From Nitrososphaerota archaeon (GTDB lineage Archaea; Thermoproteota; Nitrososphaeria; Nitrososphaerales; UBA183), in NCBI GenBank assembly GCA_027886945.1, contig JAPCJM010000016.1, positions 1-5,365 on the forward strand: a stretch of DNA of 5,365 nucleotides, written 5' to 3'. The notes beneath the pieces are model-generated. The model did no database searches and was not told where the DNA came from. It saw only the letters and a program-made list of their open reading frames with translations. The position numbers and the translations under genes are program-made. This document shows, piece by piece, positions 5,062 through 5,365 of this stretch (position 1 is its first letter; every line of letters begins with the position of its first letter).

Positions 5062-5365
5062 ATGACTTACAAGTTCCTCCCCGACGTCGCCCTCGCCGAC
5101 ATCGCCTTCGAAGCCGAATCTGACACGGTAAACGGTCTTTTCGAATCCTGCGCCATGGCTCTGACGGACATAATGGTCGACCCGAAAACACTCCGCGGAA
5201 AGGTAACCAAAGAGGTCTCTCTGAAGTCCGTCGACCTTGAAAGGCTCCTTTACGACTTTTTGACCGAGCTCATCGTGATAAAGGACGTTGAGTCTCTCTT
5301 GTTCTCAGAAATCCATGTCGACGTGAAAGGCTCCAGCACAGAGCTCGCAGTCGTATTAAGAGGCG
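5062..5365 (+). CDS. Archease, N-terminal part (3' end outside window)
   Basis: Archease is a small protein that activates the RNA ligase RtcB, which joins tRNA halves after intron removal, by promoting its guanylylation and turnover. The frame starts at ATG 5062 and gives 101 codons to the right edge; full proteins are about 140 residues. What is seen: MTYKFLPDVALADIAFEA at the start, then LFESCAMALTDIMVDP (23-38), a strand-rich central part, the well-conserved LLYDFLTELIVIKDVESLLFSE (about 61-82), and a further strand. The order matches the archease fold. The usual N-terminal DHTAD signature reads D-V-A-L-A-D here, with D13 kept but the histidine and threonine absent, so it is a divergent version; this may be normal for its lineage. 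The last conserved acidic residues lie beyond the window. The start has no Shine-Dalgarno site. No rtcB is visible nearby. It is divergent to lplA across 42 nt. Confidence 0.85.
   Translation, partial: MTYKFLPDVALADIAFEAESDTVNGLFESCAMALTDIMVDPKTLRGKVTKEVSLKSVDLERLLYDFLTELIVIKDVESLLFSEIHVDVKGSSTELAVVLRG

Noticed and set aside
512..5322. GTCGAC occurs nine times in the window, far more than expected for a 6-mer.
   Set aside because: Each copy falls inside a gene and reads as the codon pair Val-Asp (GTC GAC) on the coding strand, both favoured codons here. Codon preference explains it better than a repeat or a recognition site.
1..5365. Mobile elements, CRISPR arrays, tRNA genes or a defence system.
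   Set aside because: No inverted terminal repeats, transposase motifs, regularly spaced repeats or tRNA-like folds were noticed by eye, and the genes are housekeeping families with similar codon use.

Overview
The window looks like a compact piece of archaeal chromosome. The support is a small-subunit replication factor C (clamp loader) gene, an archaeal-type histidyl-tRNA synthetase, an archease, a lone Lrp-type RAM domain protein, TTG start codons, and genes without Shine-Dalgarno sites that instead have a TTAA-centred TATA-like element about 25-37 nt upstream. The moderately GC-rich codon use and the HisRS motif style suggest a TACK-type (Thermoproteota, possibly Nitrososphaeria-related) lineage. 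That placement is an impression from memory, not a proven assignment.

Layout: the 3' half of rfcS (1-486) is joined head-to-tail to hisS (467 or 488 to 1759), giving an information-processing pair. After 52 nt comes a 76-residue stand-alone RAM (Lrp/AsnC ligand-binding) protein (1812-2042). After 40 nt comes an SDR-type L-threonine 3-dehydrogenase (2083-3051), and after 30 nt a glycine C-acetyltransferase, kbl (3082-4293). On the opposite strand lplA (4261-5019) converges on kbl and overlaps its 3' end by 33 nt. A divergent archease gene (5062 onwards) runs off the right edge.

The metabolic core is tdh-kbl. Tdh oxidises L-threonine to 2-amino-3-ketobutyrate, and Kbl cleaves this with CoA to glycine and acetyl-CoA. 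The neighbouring lipoate ligase could serve the next step, because the glycine cleavage H protein carries lipoate. The RAM protein upstream could be an amino-acid sensor. Both of these links are inferred from position only.

No RNA genes, mobile elements, CRISPR arrays or stretches of 300 bases without a gene were found. This is mostly an ordinary housekeeping region. The most interesting points are the shared promoter-like element, the start-site question for lplA, its altered lipoate-binding motif, the convergent overlap, and the threonine-glycine-lipoate neighbourhood. I see no clear evidence of a wholly new system.
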